A stretch of DNA of 37,464 nucleotides from Microvirga aerilata. Its GTDB lineage: Bacteria > Pseudomonadota > Alphaproteobacteria > Rhizobiales > Beijerinckiaceae. Location of the stretch: positions 1 through 37,464 of the forward strand of contig NZ_JAEQMY010000049.1 of the NCBI RefSeq assembly GCF_016743775.1, given 5' to 3'. The notes beneath the pieces are model-generated. The model searched no databases. It was given only the letters and a program-made list of their open reading frames with translations, and was not told the DNA's origin. Both the position numbers and the translations under genes were made by a program. Numbering within the stretch: position 1 is the stretch's first letter; every line of letters begins with the position of its first letter. Of this stretch, positions 22,486 through 34,527 are shown in pieces.

Positions 22486-23745
22486 TCATGCTTTCGATGC
22501 ATGCCTGCTCGGATGCGGATCGATGGCTCGGCTGTAGAACGTCAGGCTGAGCAGCAGCCAGCCGGCAAGAGCCGCGAAGACGAGGCGGTAACCCTCGGGC
22601 TTGTACACGCCCAGCCCGGATCGTCCGACCAGATCGATCAGAAGACCGGTGATGCTCTGGGACAGGAATGCCCCGCCCATGGTGCCGATATTCATGAGCG
22701 TGATCCCCCTGCCCGTCAGCTCGGAGGGGAACAGCGACTTGCCATGGCTGGTCAGGATCGGCGTATAGGCGACGAAGAGGCCGAACGGGATGAACCAGAA
22801 GGCTGCCCAGGTTCGGTCGAGGGGCGCGAAGATCAGGACGCCGAGAAGCAGGATGGTCACTGTGCTTCCGATGAGAACAGGCTTCTTGTAGCTGCCCCAG
22901 AAGCGGTCCATCGCGCCCCAAAGCAGCATGCCGCAGATCTGCGCTGTCGCTCCCAAGAGGAGGATCCGGCCTCTCGTGGCCAGGTCAGGGCCATGCACGT
23001 CCGACAGCCACGGCCCTCCCCAGAGGCCGACGACGGAGGCAAAACACCCATAAGTTGTCAGGTGCATGAAGAAGACAGGCCAGAAGGACGGCACCTTGAG
23101 AGCGGCAGCGACGCCCCGGAAAGCAGCGGCCCAGCTCTCCTTGGGTTTGGCCGAACCGGAGTCCTTGGGCACGATCCAGACGACGACGAAGGCGATGACG
23201 ACCGTCAGAGCCGCGACGGCGAGAAACGAGGCCCGCCATCCGAAGACGGCAACCGAAGCGGCCAGAGGCGCGGTCGCGGCCAGGGTCCCTGTATTGGCTA
23301 GGCCCATCTGCAGGCTGGTGAGCGCGGCGAACCGCTCCGGCGGGAAGCGCCGGGCATAGATCACGAGCGGGGCCATGAAGAAGGTGGAGCAGCCAAGCCC
23401 CATGAGGGCGCGCGCGGCGATGAGCCAGGAGGCCGACGGTGCCAGCGCAAACAGCACCGTGCCGGCAACAGTCAACACCGAGGTCGCCAGCATCGTCCGC
23501 TTCGGCCCGTAGCGATCGATCAGGATGCCGATGGGGATCTGCACCGCCGCGAAGGCAAGGAAGAAGGCGCTGGAGAGAAGCCCCGTCTGGGTTGCCGACA
23601 GGTCGAGCTCCCGGGCGAGGTCATTGGCGATGACGCCGATGGAGTTTCGGAGAAACTGGCTGATCGCATAGATCGCCACCAGCGCGGCGACCAGGAACAG
23701 GGCCGTCTCGGAACGGGTTTGGCCAAGCTTGGGCGCAGAATTCAT
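22486..23745 (-). CDS. MFS transporter
   Basis: This 419-residue major facilitator superfamily protein has about twelve membrane helices. Motif A appears between helices 2 and 3 as GILIDRYGPKRTM. The first half is typical of the organic-anion or nitrate/nitrite-porter-like group, with FLRNSIGVIANDLARELDLS before helix 2 and LMGLGCSTFFMAPLVIYARRFPPERFA. The substrate cannot be assigned. The gene is divergent from hisN, with 115 bases between the starts, and ends at a good terminator. Confidence 0.88.
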   Translation of the reverse strand: MNSAPKLGQTRSETALFLVAALVAIYAISQFLRNSIGVIANDLARELDLSATQTGLLSSAFFLAFAAVQIPIGILIDRYGPKRTMLATSVLTVAGTVLFALAPSASWLIAARALMGLGCSTFFMAPLVIYARRFPPERFAALTSLQMGLANTGTLAATAPLAASVAVFGWRASFLAVAALTVVIAFVVVWIVPKDSGSAKPKESWAAAFRGVAAALKVPSFWPVFFMHLTTYGCFASVVGLWGGPWLSDVHGPDLATRGRILLLGATAQICGMLLWGAMDRFWGSYKKPVLIGSTVTILLLGVLIFAPLDRTWAAFWFIPFGLFVAYTPILTSHGKSLFPSELTGRGITLMNIGTMGGAFLSQSITGLLIDLVGRSGLGVYKPEGYRLVFAALAGWLLLSLTFYSRAIDPHPSRHASKA

Positions 23746-23860
23746 GAGCTCGGTTTCCTTGAGACGCCACTGCTCACTTGCCGCGCGCCAAGCGCTTGAT
23801 AAAAGCTGATCGCAAGCGGGCCAAGGCCGCCCGCACTATTCTTTGAGGGGATTCGCGCGC

Positions 23861-24643
23861 ATGGGGCTCATCGACTTCACGCATTTCGTCAACGAGCTTG
23901 CGACCCGGTCCGGCCAGGCGATCCTGCCCTTCTTCCGGACGGCCATTGCGACGGAGGACAAATCCCGCGGCGGCGCCTTCGATCCGGTGACCGAAGCGGA
24001 CCGGGCGAGCGAAGCGACCATGCGTCACCTCATCAAGCGCAGCTTTCCCACCCACGGCATCATCGGCGAGGAATTCGGCGCCGAGCGCGCGGACGCGGAC
24101 TACGTCTGGGTGCTCGACCCCATCGACGGCACGAGGGCGTTCATTGCCGGGCTTCCCACCTGGGGCACCTTGATCGGCCTCACCTACAAGGGCCGGCCGG
24201 TCTTCGGCATGATGCACCAGCCGTTTACCGGCGAGCGCTTCTTCGGCGACACCGGCAGCGCGACCTATCGGGGACCGGGCGGCGAGCGCAAGCTGAGGAC
24301 GCGCCGCTGCGCCTCGCTCAAGGAGGCCATCATCTCCACGACGAGCCCGAAGCTCTTCGCGGGCGACGAGCTGCGCGCCTATGACCGGGTGGAGAGCGTG
24401 GCGCGCCTCGCCCGTTACGGCTGCGATTGCTACGCCTATTGCATGCTCGCCGCAGGTCACATCGACCTCGTGGTCGAGTCGGGCCTAAAGCCTTACGACA
24501 TCGCGGCCCTGATCCCGATCATCGAGGGCGCGGGCGGGGTCGTCACCTCCTGGGACGGCGGCTCCGCCGCCGAGGGCGGGCGCATCGTCGCCGCGGGCGA
24601 CCGCAGGGTCCACGCCGCCGCCGTCGAGCTTCTCAGCCGATAG
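23861..24643 (+). CDS. hisN: Histidinol-phosphatase, inositol monophosphatase family
   Basis: This 260-residue metal-dependent phosphatase probably removes phosphate from histidinol phosphate in histidine synthesis. Family motifs are the acidic GEEFG (about 66-70), DPIDGTRAF (about 86-94) and the C-terminal KPYDIAAL, where IMPases proper usually have a Trp-Asp pair; KPYD favours the HisN subgroup. The ATG at 23861 has a GAGGGG site ten bases upstream; a TTG at 23843 is less likely. Its last 159 bases overlap the 3' end of the convergent alpha/beta hydrolase gene. No other his gene is in the window. Confidence 0.88.
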   Translation: MGLIDFTHFVNELATRSGQAILPFFRTAIATEDKSRGGAFDPVTEADRASEATMRHLIKRSFPTHGIIGEEFGAERADADYVWVLDPIDGTRAFIAGLPTWGTLIGLTYKGRPVFGMMHQPFTGERFFGDTGSATYRGPGGERKLRTRRCASLKEAIISTTSPKLFAGDELRAYDRVESVARLARYGCDCYAYCMLAAGHIDLVVESGLKPYDIAALIPIIEGAGGVVTSWDGGSAAEGGRIVAAGDRRVHAAAVELLSR

Positions 24644-25765
24644 GCCAACCTCCGCGAGTTCCCGCTCGGCAGGCTCCTTCCTGGCAGACTCCTTCCCGGC
24701 AGGCTCCTTCTTGGCAGGAGCCCCTTTGCCCGGCGCGACCGGATCGGGGGTGCCGGGAATGAATGCATCGAAGGCGGCCCAGAACTGCTCCCGGATCACG
24801 TCCCGCTCCATCAGGATCTCGTGCCGGGCGCCCGGAATGACGATGACGCGGCCTGCCTTGAGGCGCGAGGCGAAGCGCTCCGTGGCGGGCGTCGCGCAGA
24901 CGGGATCGGCGCCTGCGGCGACGATCAGGGTCGGCAGCCGGATCTTGACCGAGTAACGGGGATCGGCAAAGCGCTTCATGAAGCGAAAGGCGCTGTCCAT
25001 CCAGGCCACCGTCGGGGCTCCGATCGCGCCGGCTCCCATGGCATGAGCCGCCTCGGCGTTGCGGGCATAACGGACTGGGTCGCCCGTGAGGCGGTTGCCC
25101 TTGAACGGCATGGTGGAGATCGACGTCTCGCCGCCGCCCGGCACGAACATCGATCCCATCCCTAAGAACCGCAAGGCTCGCGCCAGAAAGGCGGAAGAAC
25201 GCGTGCGCTTGACGATGCAAAGCGCGATCATGGGCGTCGTGGTCACGAGGCGGCGGAAGGGCAGCCAGGTCTCATAGGCCGCGTTCAGCGCAATGGCGCC
25301 GCCCATGGAGTGGGCAAGGCCGAAATGAGGCTCGGGCATGTGGGGCAGGAGGATCTGATCGCGGATCGCCTCCAGATCGTGCCGGAAATCCGAGAAGCGG
25401 CGGACATGGCCCTTGCGGGGGTTCTTCACCTGCCTGCCCGAGAGCCCCTGCCCCCGCCAGTCGAAGGCCACCACGGCAAAGCCCCGGTCGAGCAGCTCGC
25501 CCACCACCTCGAAATACTTCTCGATGAACTCCGCCCTGCCCTGCAGGATGCAGACGGTGCCCTGGGGCTCCTCGGTTTCCGGCATCCAGGTGGCCGCGCG
25601 CAGCGGGATGCCGTCGCGGGTGGTCACGCTCACGAGGGTCGGCTCGCCAGGCACGGGGTTGTCGGGGGAGGTGATGAATTCCACGGCAGGTTCCAGATCG
25701 AACGTTCGAGCCCTGTTATAGGGCATTTCCCTTACGGAAAACGAGCCTCTTGACGGCAAACGCAT
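24485..25765 (-). CDS. Alpha/beta hydrolase (lysophospholipase-like) with run-on tail
   Basis: This 426-residue ORF has a serine hydrolase domain of the monoacylglycerol lipase/PldB type in its first 340 residues: VCILQGRAEFIEKY, DWRGQGLSGRQ, nucleophile elbow AHSMGG, acid in VAAGADPVC and a His in GARHEIL. After about residue 345 a Lys/Glu/Ala-rich pentapeptide repeat and a Gly/Asp-rich tail continue 159 bases into the hisN gene antisense, which is unusual. A one-base shift in the repeat would instead stop at 24633. The start at 25765 has a GGGA site; an ATG at 25726 is an alternative, since a likely heat-shock promoter for hsp20 overlaps the longer N-terminus. Confidence 0.8.
   Translation of the reverse strand: MRLPSRGSFSVREMPYNRARTFDLEPAVEFITSPDNPVPGEPTLVSVTTRDGIPLRAATWMPETEEPQGTVCILQGRAEFIEKYFEVVGELLDRGFAVVAFDWRGQGLSGRQVKNPRKGHVRRFSDFRHDLEAIRDQILLPHMPEPHFGLAHSMGGAIALNAAYETWLPFRRLVTTTPMIALCIVKRTRSSAFLARALRFLGMGSMFVPGGGETSISTMPFKGNRLTGDPVRYARNAEAAHAMGAGAIGAPTVAWMDSAFRFMKRFADPRYSVKIRLPTLIVAAGADPVCATPATERFASRLKAGRVIVIPGARHEILMERDVIREQFWAAFDAFIPGTPDPVAPGKGAPAKKEPAGKESARKEPAERELAEVGLSAEKLDGGGVDPAVARGDDAPALGGGAAVPGGDDPARALDDRDQGRDVVRL
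24668..24727 (-). repeat. Four tandem 15-bp units in hydrolase 3' end
   Basis: Units of GGCAGGCTCCTTCNN begin at 24668, 24683, 24698 and 24713, the last one more diverged. On the minus strand they encode pentapeptides AKKEP, AGKES, ARKEP and AEREL. Changes of one whole unit would stay in frame. Confidence 0.85.
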
Positions 25766-25777
25766 CTATTCCCACAT
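25749..25777 (+). promoter_or_regulatory. Candidate RpoH (heat-shock) promoter of hsp20
   Basis: CTTGAC (25749-25754) and CCCACAT (25771-25777) are 16 bases apart, close to the sigma-32 pattern CTTGAA / CCCCATNT. The predicted start near 25785 leaves a roughly 90-base leader before the hsp20 ATG. It overlaps the start of the divergent hydrolase gene. Confidence 0.45.
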
Positions 25778-25783
25778 CAGGAT

Positions 25784-25873
25784 CGTGCCGGCCATGACGG
25801 CGGCACGACAGCCCGGACCCAGCCTGTGACAGGTGGGTCCTTATCTGCATGTCGCTTCAAGCGGAGGATATGC
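25784..25873 (+). ncRNA. ROSE-like RNA thermometer in hsp20 leader
   Basis: Three hairpins follow in a row: CGTGCCG / CGGCACG (25784-25807), GGACCC...GGGTCC with an inner CCTGT / ACAGG (25815-25840), and CGCT-TCA-AGCG directly before the GGAGG ribosome site (25863-25867). The last contains TCGCT, matching the U(U/C)GCU element by which ROSE thermometers mask the Shine-Dalgarno in rhizobial small heat-shock genes. Temperature control is inferred. Confidence 0.5.
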
Positions 25874-25874
25874 C

Positions 25875-26333
25875 ATGCGACAGTACGATCTTGCTCCCCT
25901 GTACCGCAACACGGTCGGCTTCGACCGTCTCTTCTCGATGCTCGACCAGCTCGTCAGCGTCGATGCGGCCCCCAGCTACCCGCCCTACAACATCGAGCGC
26001 ACCGGCGAGAATGCCTACCGCATCTCGATCGCGGTTGCCGGCTTTACCGACCGGGACCTGACCATCGAGGTCAAGGAGAACACCCTTTCCGTACGCGGCG
26101 AGCGCAAGCCCTCCGAGGAGCGGAAGGTCGACGTTCTTCACCAGGGCATCGCGGCGCGCAGCTTCGACCGGCGCTTCCAGCTGGCCGACGGCGTGCAGGT
26201 GGTGGGCGCTGCCCTCGAGAACGGCCTGCTCCATCTGGACCTCGTGCGCGAGATCCCGGAGGCCAAGAAGCCGAAGCTCATCCCGATTTCCTCGAACGGT
26301 GCTCAGGCCATCGAAGCCCAGAAGGCTGCTTGA
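25875..26333 (+). CDS. Hsp20 (alpha-crystallin) small heat-shock protein
   Basis: This 152-residue ATP-independent chaperone of the IbpA/HspA class binds unfolding proteins. The N-terminus MRQYDLAPLYRNTVGFDRLFSML is typical of class A rhizobial small Hsps. The alpha-crystallin domain covers about 35-125, with IERTGENAYRISIAVAGF, NTLSVRGERK, IAARSFDRRFQLADGV and the closing ALENGLLHLDL. A short tail has the I-x-I-like PISS segment. The ATG at 25875 follows GGAGG by seven bases; the frame is open to 25833. A heat-shock promoter and thermometer-like leader precede it and a strong terminator follows, so it is monocistronic. Confidence 0.95.
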   Translation: MRQYDLAPLYRNTVGFDRLFSMLDQLVSVDAAPSYPPYNIERTGENAYRISIAVAGFTDRDLTIEVKENTLSVRGERKPSEERKVDVLHQGIAARSFDRRFQLADGVQVVGAALENGLLHLDLVREIPEAKKPKLIPISSNGAQAIEAQKAA

Positions 26334-26369
26334 GCCGTAAGGCCGCCTGTTCACGAGGCCCAAACGAAG

Positions 26370-26399
26370 AGCGCCCCGGTTGATCCGGGGCGCTTTTTT
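26370..26399 (+). terminator. hsp20 terminator
   Basis: AGCGCCCCGG-TTGA-type loop-CCGGGGCGCT followed by six T, 36 bases after the stop codon: a textbook intrinsic terminator. Confidence 0.95.
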
Positions 26400-26505
26400 G
26401 TTTTGAAACCTGGTCCTTGGTATCCCGCCGGGGCTGGTTGGGCCCCGTTGGTCAACGGTCTCTTGAGGGGATCAATCGCCGCAGATTGCGGCAGGGTTAG
26501 GGCAA

Positions 26506-27582
26506 TCACTCCGCGGCCTGCCTGGATACCTCCGAAGAGGCAATCTCCAGCAGCCTGCGGACGTCCTCCTCTCGGGTCGCCCAGGATGTCACGAGGCGGA
26601 TGAGAGCCTCGTCCGCTCCCACCCGCTCGGATTCCGGCAGGCTGATCTCGGTCCACGAGTTGTACAGGATGCCGGCCGCCTTCAGGGCCCGGTCCAGGGC
26701 CTGCGGGATGATCGGGAACACCTCGTTGGCCTGGGTCGGCCAGCCCAGGCGCACGCCCGACAGCCCGGAGAGGCCCTCCGAGAGAAGCTTTGCCATGCGG
26801 TTGGCGTGGCGGGCATTCTCAAGCCAATGGTCGTCCGCGAAATAGCCTTCGAACTGCGCCGCGATGAGGCGTCCCTTGGAGATGATCTGCCCCGCCCGCT
26901 TGGACCGGTAGTCGAGCGCCTCCGCAAGGTCCGGCCGGAACACCACGATGGCCTCGGCCATCAGGCCGCCGTTCTTCGTGGCGCCGAAGGAAAGAATGTC
27001 GACGCCCCTCTTCCAGGTCATCTCGGCCGGGGTGCAGCCGAGCGCCACGAGCGCATTGACGAACCGGGCGCCGTCCATGTGGAAGGACAGCCCGTGCTCG
27101 CGGCAGACGGCTCCCAGGGCCGCGATCTCGTCCAAGGCGTACACCATGCCGCACTCGGTCACCTGGGAGACGGACAAGGCTTTCGGGGGCATCTGCTTGA
27201 CCGCCTTGGGCAAGCCCTGGAGATAGGCGGCGACTTCATCGCTTTTCAGCTTGGCGCCCATTCCCGGCAACCCGGCAAGCTTGGCTCCGTGCATGAAGAA
27301 TTCGGGCGCGCCGCACTCGTCGTCGATGATGTGGGCCTCCTGGTGGCAGACGCACAGGCCGTAGGGCGGCACCGCCGAGGAAAGAGCGAGCGCATTGGCC
27401 GCTGTCCCGGTCGTGACGAAGAAGACGGACACCTCACGCTCGAAGATCTCGTTGAAGCGCGCCTTGACCCGCTTGGAGATTTCGTCGTTGCTGTAGGCTG
27501 CCATCGCGCCGGCATTGGCCTGCATGATAGCCTGGAGAACGGGAGCGCTGGCTCCCACGATGTTGTCGCTGGCAAAGTTCAT
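26506..27582 (-). CDS. ltaE: Low-specificity L-threonine aldolase
   Basis: This 358-residue PLP enzyme cleaves L-threonine or allo-threonine to glycine and acetaldehyde. The N-terminus FASDNIVGASAPVLQAI matches the family. The PLP-binding Lys lies in SFGATKNGGLMAEA near residue 207, and HMDGARFVNA carries the Asp that holds the pyridine ring. The ATG at 27582 has an AGGAAG site; the frame is open to 27633. The gene stands alone. A 6-bp hairpin after its stop (26478-26492) has no T-run. Confidence 0.93.
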   Translation of the reverse strand: MNFASDNIVGASAPVLQAIMQANAGAMAAYSNDEISKRVKARFNEIFEREVSVFFVTTGTAANALALSSAVPPYGLCVCHQEAHIIDDECGAPEFFMHGAKLAGLPGMGAKLKSDEVAAYLQGLPKAVKQMPPKALSVSQVTECGMVYALDEIAALGAVCREHGLSFHMDGARFVNALVALGCTPAEMTWKRGVDILSFGATKNGGLMAEAIVVFRPDLAEALDYRSKRAGQIISKGRLIAAQFEGYFADDHWLENARHANRMAKLLSEGLSGLSGVRLGWPTQANEVFPIIPQALDRALKAAGILYNSWTEISLPESERVGADEALIRLVTSWATREEDVRRLLEIASSEVSRQAAE

Positions 27583-27824
27583 GGATGGCTTCCTAGAGCA
27601 TCGAACACGCCAAGGGAACAGCCTTTCAGGCATGGCTCCGATGCGCCGGCATGAAGGTTGGCCGGACGCCCACGCGCACCCGACAACATGTCAAGATCAT
27701 TGACCCATCGGTGGAGACTTTCGTTCCAGAGGGCCGAAATGCTGCTTTTGTTACATTCGGAGACTCCGGCTTGTAACTTTTGTCTAAAATATTTCTAAAG
27801 CCTCTTGTGCGCTGCACCGATCTC

Positions 27825-27840
27825 TGGCACTTTGGCTGCA
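27825..27840 (+). promoter_or_regulatory. Sigma-54 (RpoN) -24/-12 promoter candidate
   Basis: TGGCAC-N5-CTGCA has the GG and GC dinucleotides exactly 12 bases apart as in TGGCAC-N5-TTGCA, with one mismatch. It faces gltB, whose start is about 437 bases away, so a long leader would result. Nitrogen control of glutamate synthase makes it plausible. Confidence 0.4.
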
Positions 27841-28117
27841 TTAGGACAGCGATACTGTCCCTTTTAGGGTGCCTGCACCCTTCTTGTGCCCCTGAGGTTT
27901 TCTTGATGCTTCGCCTGACGCGAACGAAACGAGATACCACGAAAGCCGCCCGCAAACCGTGGGCGGGACGGGCGACTCTGGGCTGAATTCTACAGCCCAA
28001 AGGATGCCCGCGAGGAGCGGGCTCCCCTGCCGGACCCAACCCTCGACAACCCTAAGAAGCGGCGGGCACCCGGGCGATCCGATCATCCGGCGGGCCTAAA
28101 AGCCGCCTCAAAGAACA

Positions 28118-28187
28118 GCGCATCGTGCGGACCCGAAGGGCCGCGTCCGCGAAATGCGGATCCGGTTTTCCGCGCCGGACGATGCGC
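28118..28187. repeat. Palindromic intergenic element A before gltB
   Basis: Thirteen-base arms GCGCATCGTGCGG / CCGGACGATGCGC with one mismatch enclose a GC-rich core that includes CGGATCCG. The form resembles dispersed palindromes seen between genes in related genomes; that family link is from memory. Confidence 0.5.
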
Positions 28188-28200
28188 ACGCTGGAAACGG

Positions 28201-28244
28201 AGCATCGGGCCCAAAAGTGGTGTCCCCCTTCGGGGCCCGATGCT
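28201..28244. repeat. Palindromic intergenic element B before gltB
   Basis: Perfect 12-base arms AGCATCGGGCCC / GGGCCCGATGCT are separated by 20 bases containing CCCAAAAGTG (overlapping the left arm) and CCCCTTCGGGG. It ends 32 bases before the gltB ATG. It shares a 10-mer with the element at 22292. Confidence 0.6.
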
Positions 28245-28276
28245 TCAGAAGATGTGTTCGGATGTGAGGATCTGCC

Positions 28277-33013
<4,737 letters not shown>

Positions 33014-33032
33014 GGATTGAAGGGGCAAACCC

Positions 33033-34454
33033 ATGGGCAAGGTCACAGGCTTTCTCGAATACGACCGGCAGGAGCAGAAGTATCAGCTCGCCGGTGAGCG
33101 CGTGCGCCACTTCCGCGAGTTCACGCTGCCGCTCGACACCAACGATCTGCGCAAGCAGGCGGGGCGCTGCATGGATTGCGGCATCCCCTTCTGCCACGGG
33201 CCGACGGGCTGCCCGGTGCACAACCAGATCCCCGACTGGAACGATCTGGTATGGTCCAACGATTGGGAGGAGGCTGCGCGCAACCTCCACACCACCAACA
33301 ACTTCCCCGAGTTCACGGGCCGCATCTGCCCGGCGCCCTGCGAGGAAGCCTGCACGCTCAACCTCGAGAACCAGCCGGTCACCATCAAGACCATCGAACA
33401 GGCCATCGCCGACAAGGCCTGGGAGATGGGCTTCGTGAAGCCGGAGCCTGCGGATGTCCAGACCGGCAAGCGCGTGGCCGTCATCGGCTCGGGTCCTGCC
33501 GGCATGGCAGCCGCCCAGCAGCTCGCCCGCGTGGGCCATGAGGTGCACGTGTTCGAGCGCCAGGCCAAGCCCGGCGGCCTGCTGCGCTACGGCATCCCGG
33601 ACTTCAAGATGGAGAAGTACCACATCGACCGGCGCGTGAAGCAGATGGAGGCCGAAGGCGTGGTCTTCCATTGCGGCGTGAACATCGGCGTCGACAAGAG
33701 CTTCGCGTCCCTCCACAACGAGTTCGACGCGGTGCTGTTTGCCGGCGGTGCGGAGGATCCGCGCAACCCGAACCTGCCGGGTCAGGAGCTGGCGGGCGTC
33801 TTCTACGCGATGCCGTATCTCACCCAGTCCAACCAGCGCGTGGGCGGCGAGGACGTGACCGCCGAGCCGATCCTGGCTGCGGGCAAGCATGTGGTGGTGA
33901 TCGGCGGCGGCGACACGGCCTCCGACTGCGTCGGCACCGCCTTCCGCCAGGGCGCGCTCTCTGTCACCCAGCTCGACATTCGCCCCAAGCCCCCTGAGCG
34001 GGAAGACAAGCTGACGGTTTGGCCCTATTGGCCGACCAAGATGCGCACCTCCTCATCCCAGGCGGAAGGCGCGGAGCGCGAATTCCAGGCGGCGACTCTC
34101 GGCATCGAGGGCAAGAAGGGCCGCGTGACCGGCGTGCAATGCGCCCGCGTGGACGACAGGCGCCAGCCCATTCCAGGCAGCGAGTTCATCCTCAGGGCCG
34201 ACCTGGTCTTCATCGCCATCGGCTTCGCCGGCTCGGTGAAGGAAGGTCTTCTGGATCAGTCCGGCGTCACCATGGACCGGCGCGGCAACGTGGTGGCCGA
34301 CGACAAGAGCTACAGGACGTCGAGCGACAAGGTGTTCGTGGCGGGCGACATGCGCCGCGGCCAGTCGCTGGTGGTCTGGGCAATCCGCGAGGGCCGTCAG
34401 GCCGCCCGCTCCATCGACATCTTCCTGACGGGCTCCAGCACCCTGCCGGTCTAA
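33033..34454 (+). CDS. gltD: Glutamate synthase (NADPH) small subunit
   Basis: This 473-residue beta subunit of GOGAT takes electrons from NADPH through FAD to the large subunit. The N-terminal Fe-S region has CMDCGIPFC, GCPVHNQIPDWN and CPAPCEEACTLN. The FAD motif VIGSGPAGMAAA falls near residue 150 and the NADPH motif VIGGGDTASDC near residue 290. GDMRRGQSLVVWAI near the end is the second FAD contact. It follows gltB by 19 bases with an AAGGGG site, so the two are cotranscribed, and a strong terminator ends the unit. Confidence 0.97.
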   Translation: MGKVTGFLEYDRQEQKYQLAGERVRHFREFTLPLDTNDLRKQAGRCMDCGIPFCHGPTGCPVHNQIPDWNDLVWSNDWEEAARNLHTTNNFPEFTGRICPAPCEEACTLNLENQPVTIKTIEQAIADKAWEMGFVKPEPADVQTGKRVAVIGSGPAGMAAAQQLARVGHEVHVFERQAKPGGLLRYGIPDFKMEKYHIDRRVKQMEAEGVVFHCGVNIGVDKSFASLHNEFDAVLFAGGAEDPRNPNLPGQELAGVFYAMPYLTQSNQRVGGEDVTAEPILAAGKHVVVIGGGDTASDCVGTAFRQGALSVTQLDIRPKPPEREDKLTVWPYWPTKMRTSSSQAEGAEREFQAATLGIEGKKGRVTGVQCARVDDRRQPIPGSEFILRADLVFIAIGFAGSVKEGLLDQSGVTMDRRGNVVADDKSYRTSSDKVFVAGDMRRGQSLVVWAIREGRQAARSIDIFLTGSSTLPV

Positions 34455-34470
34455 CCATCGGCTATCAATC

Positions 34471-34513
34471 AAAAGCGGCGGTCCATTCACCCGATGGGCC
34501 GCCGCTTTTTTAT
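34471..34513 (+). terminator. gltBD terminator
   Basis: GCGGCGGTCCAT / ATGGGCCGCCGC arms (one G-U type pair) with a 7-base loop, AAAA before and TTTTTT after. The flanking A and T tracts let it also serve the convergent DUF459 gene. Confidence 0.92.
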
Positions 34514-34527
34514 GGCGTTAGGTTTTC

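Larger units (their letters stand above)
27583..28276. other. 694-base non-coding region before gltB
   Basis: I find no convincing gene here. On the plus strand it holds, in order: a 28-base interrupted palindrome GTTACA...TGTAAC with an inner CGGAG-A-CTCCG (27750-27777), a sigma-54-like promoter (27825-27840), GGGTGC-CT-GCACCC (27867-27880), hairpins TGGGCTG / CAGCCCA (27979-27999) and GCCCGC / GCGGGC (28006-28022), and two palindromic repeat elements (28118-28187, 28201-28244). The upstream side also serves the divergent threonine aldolase gene. Confidence 0.7.

Noticed and set aside
26478..26492. GCCGCA-GAT-TGCGGC as threonine aldolase terminator
   Set aside because: No T-run on the minus strand after the stem.
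27780..27986. 68-codon open frame in the gltB leader
   Set aside because: No ribosome site, overlaps the sigma-54-like element and dyads, and the composition does not look coding.
28006..28030. CGAGGAGCG string resembling part of the SAH riboswitch
   Set aside because: It is only the loop and arm of a GCCCGC/GCGGGC hairpin; the rest of the riboswitch core is not found and the gene downstream is gltB, not a methionine-cycle gene.
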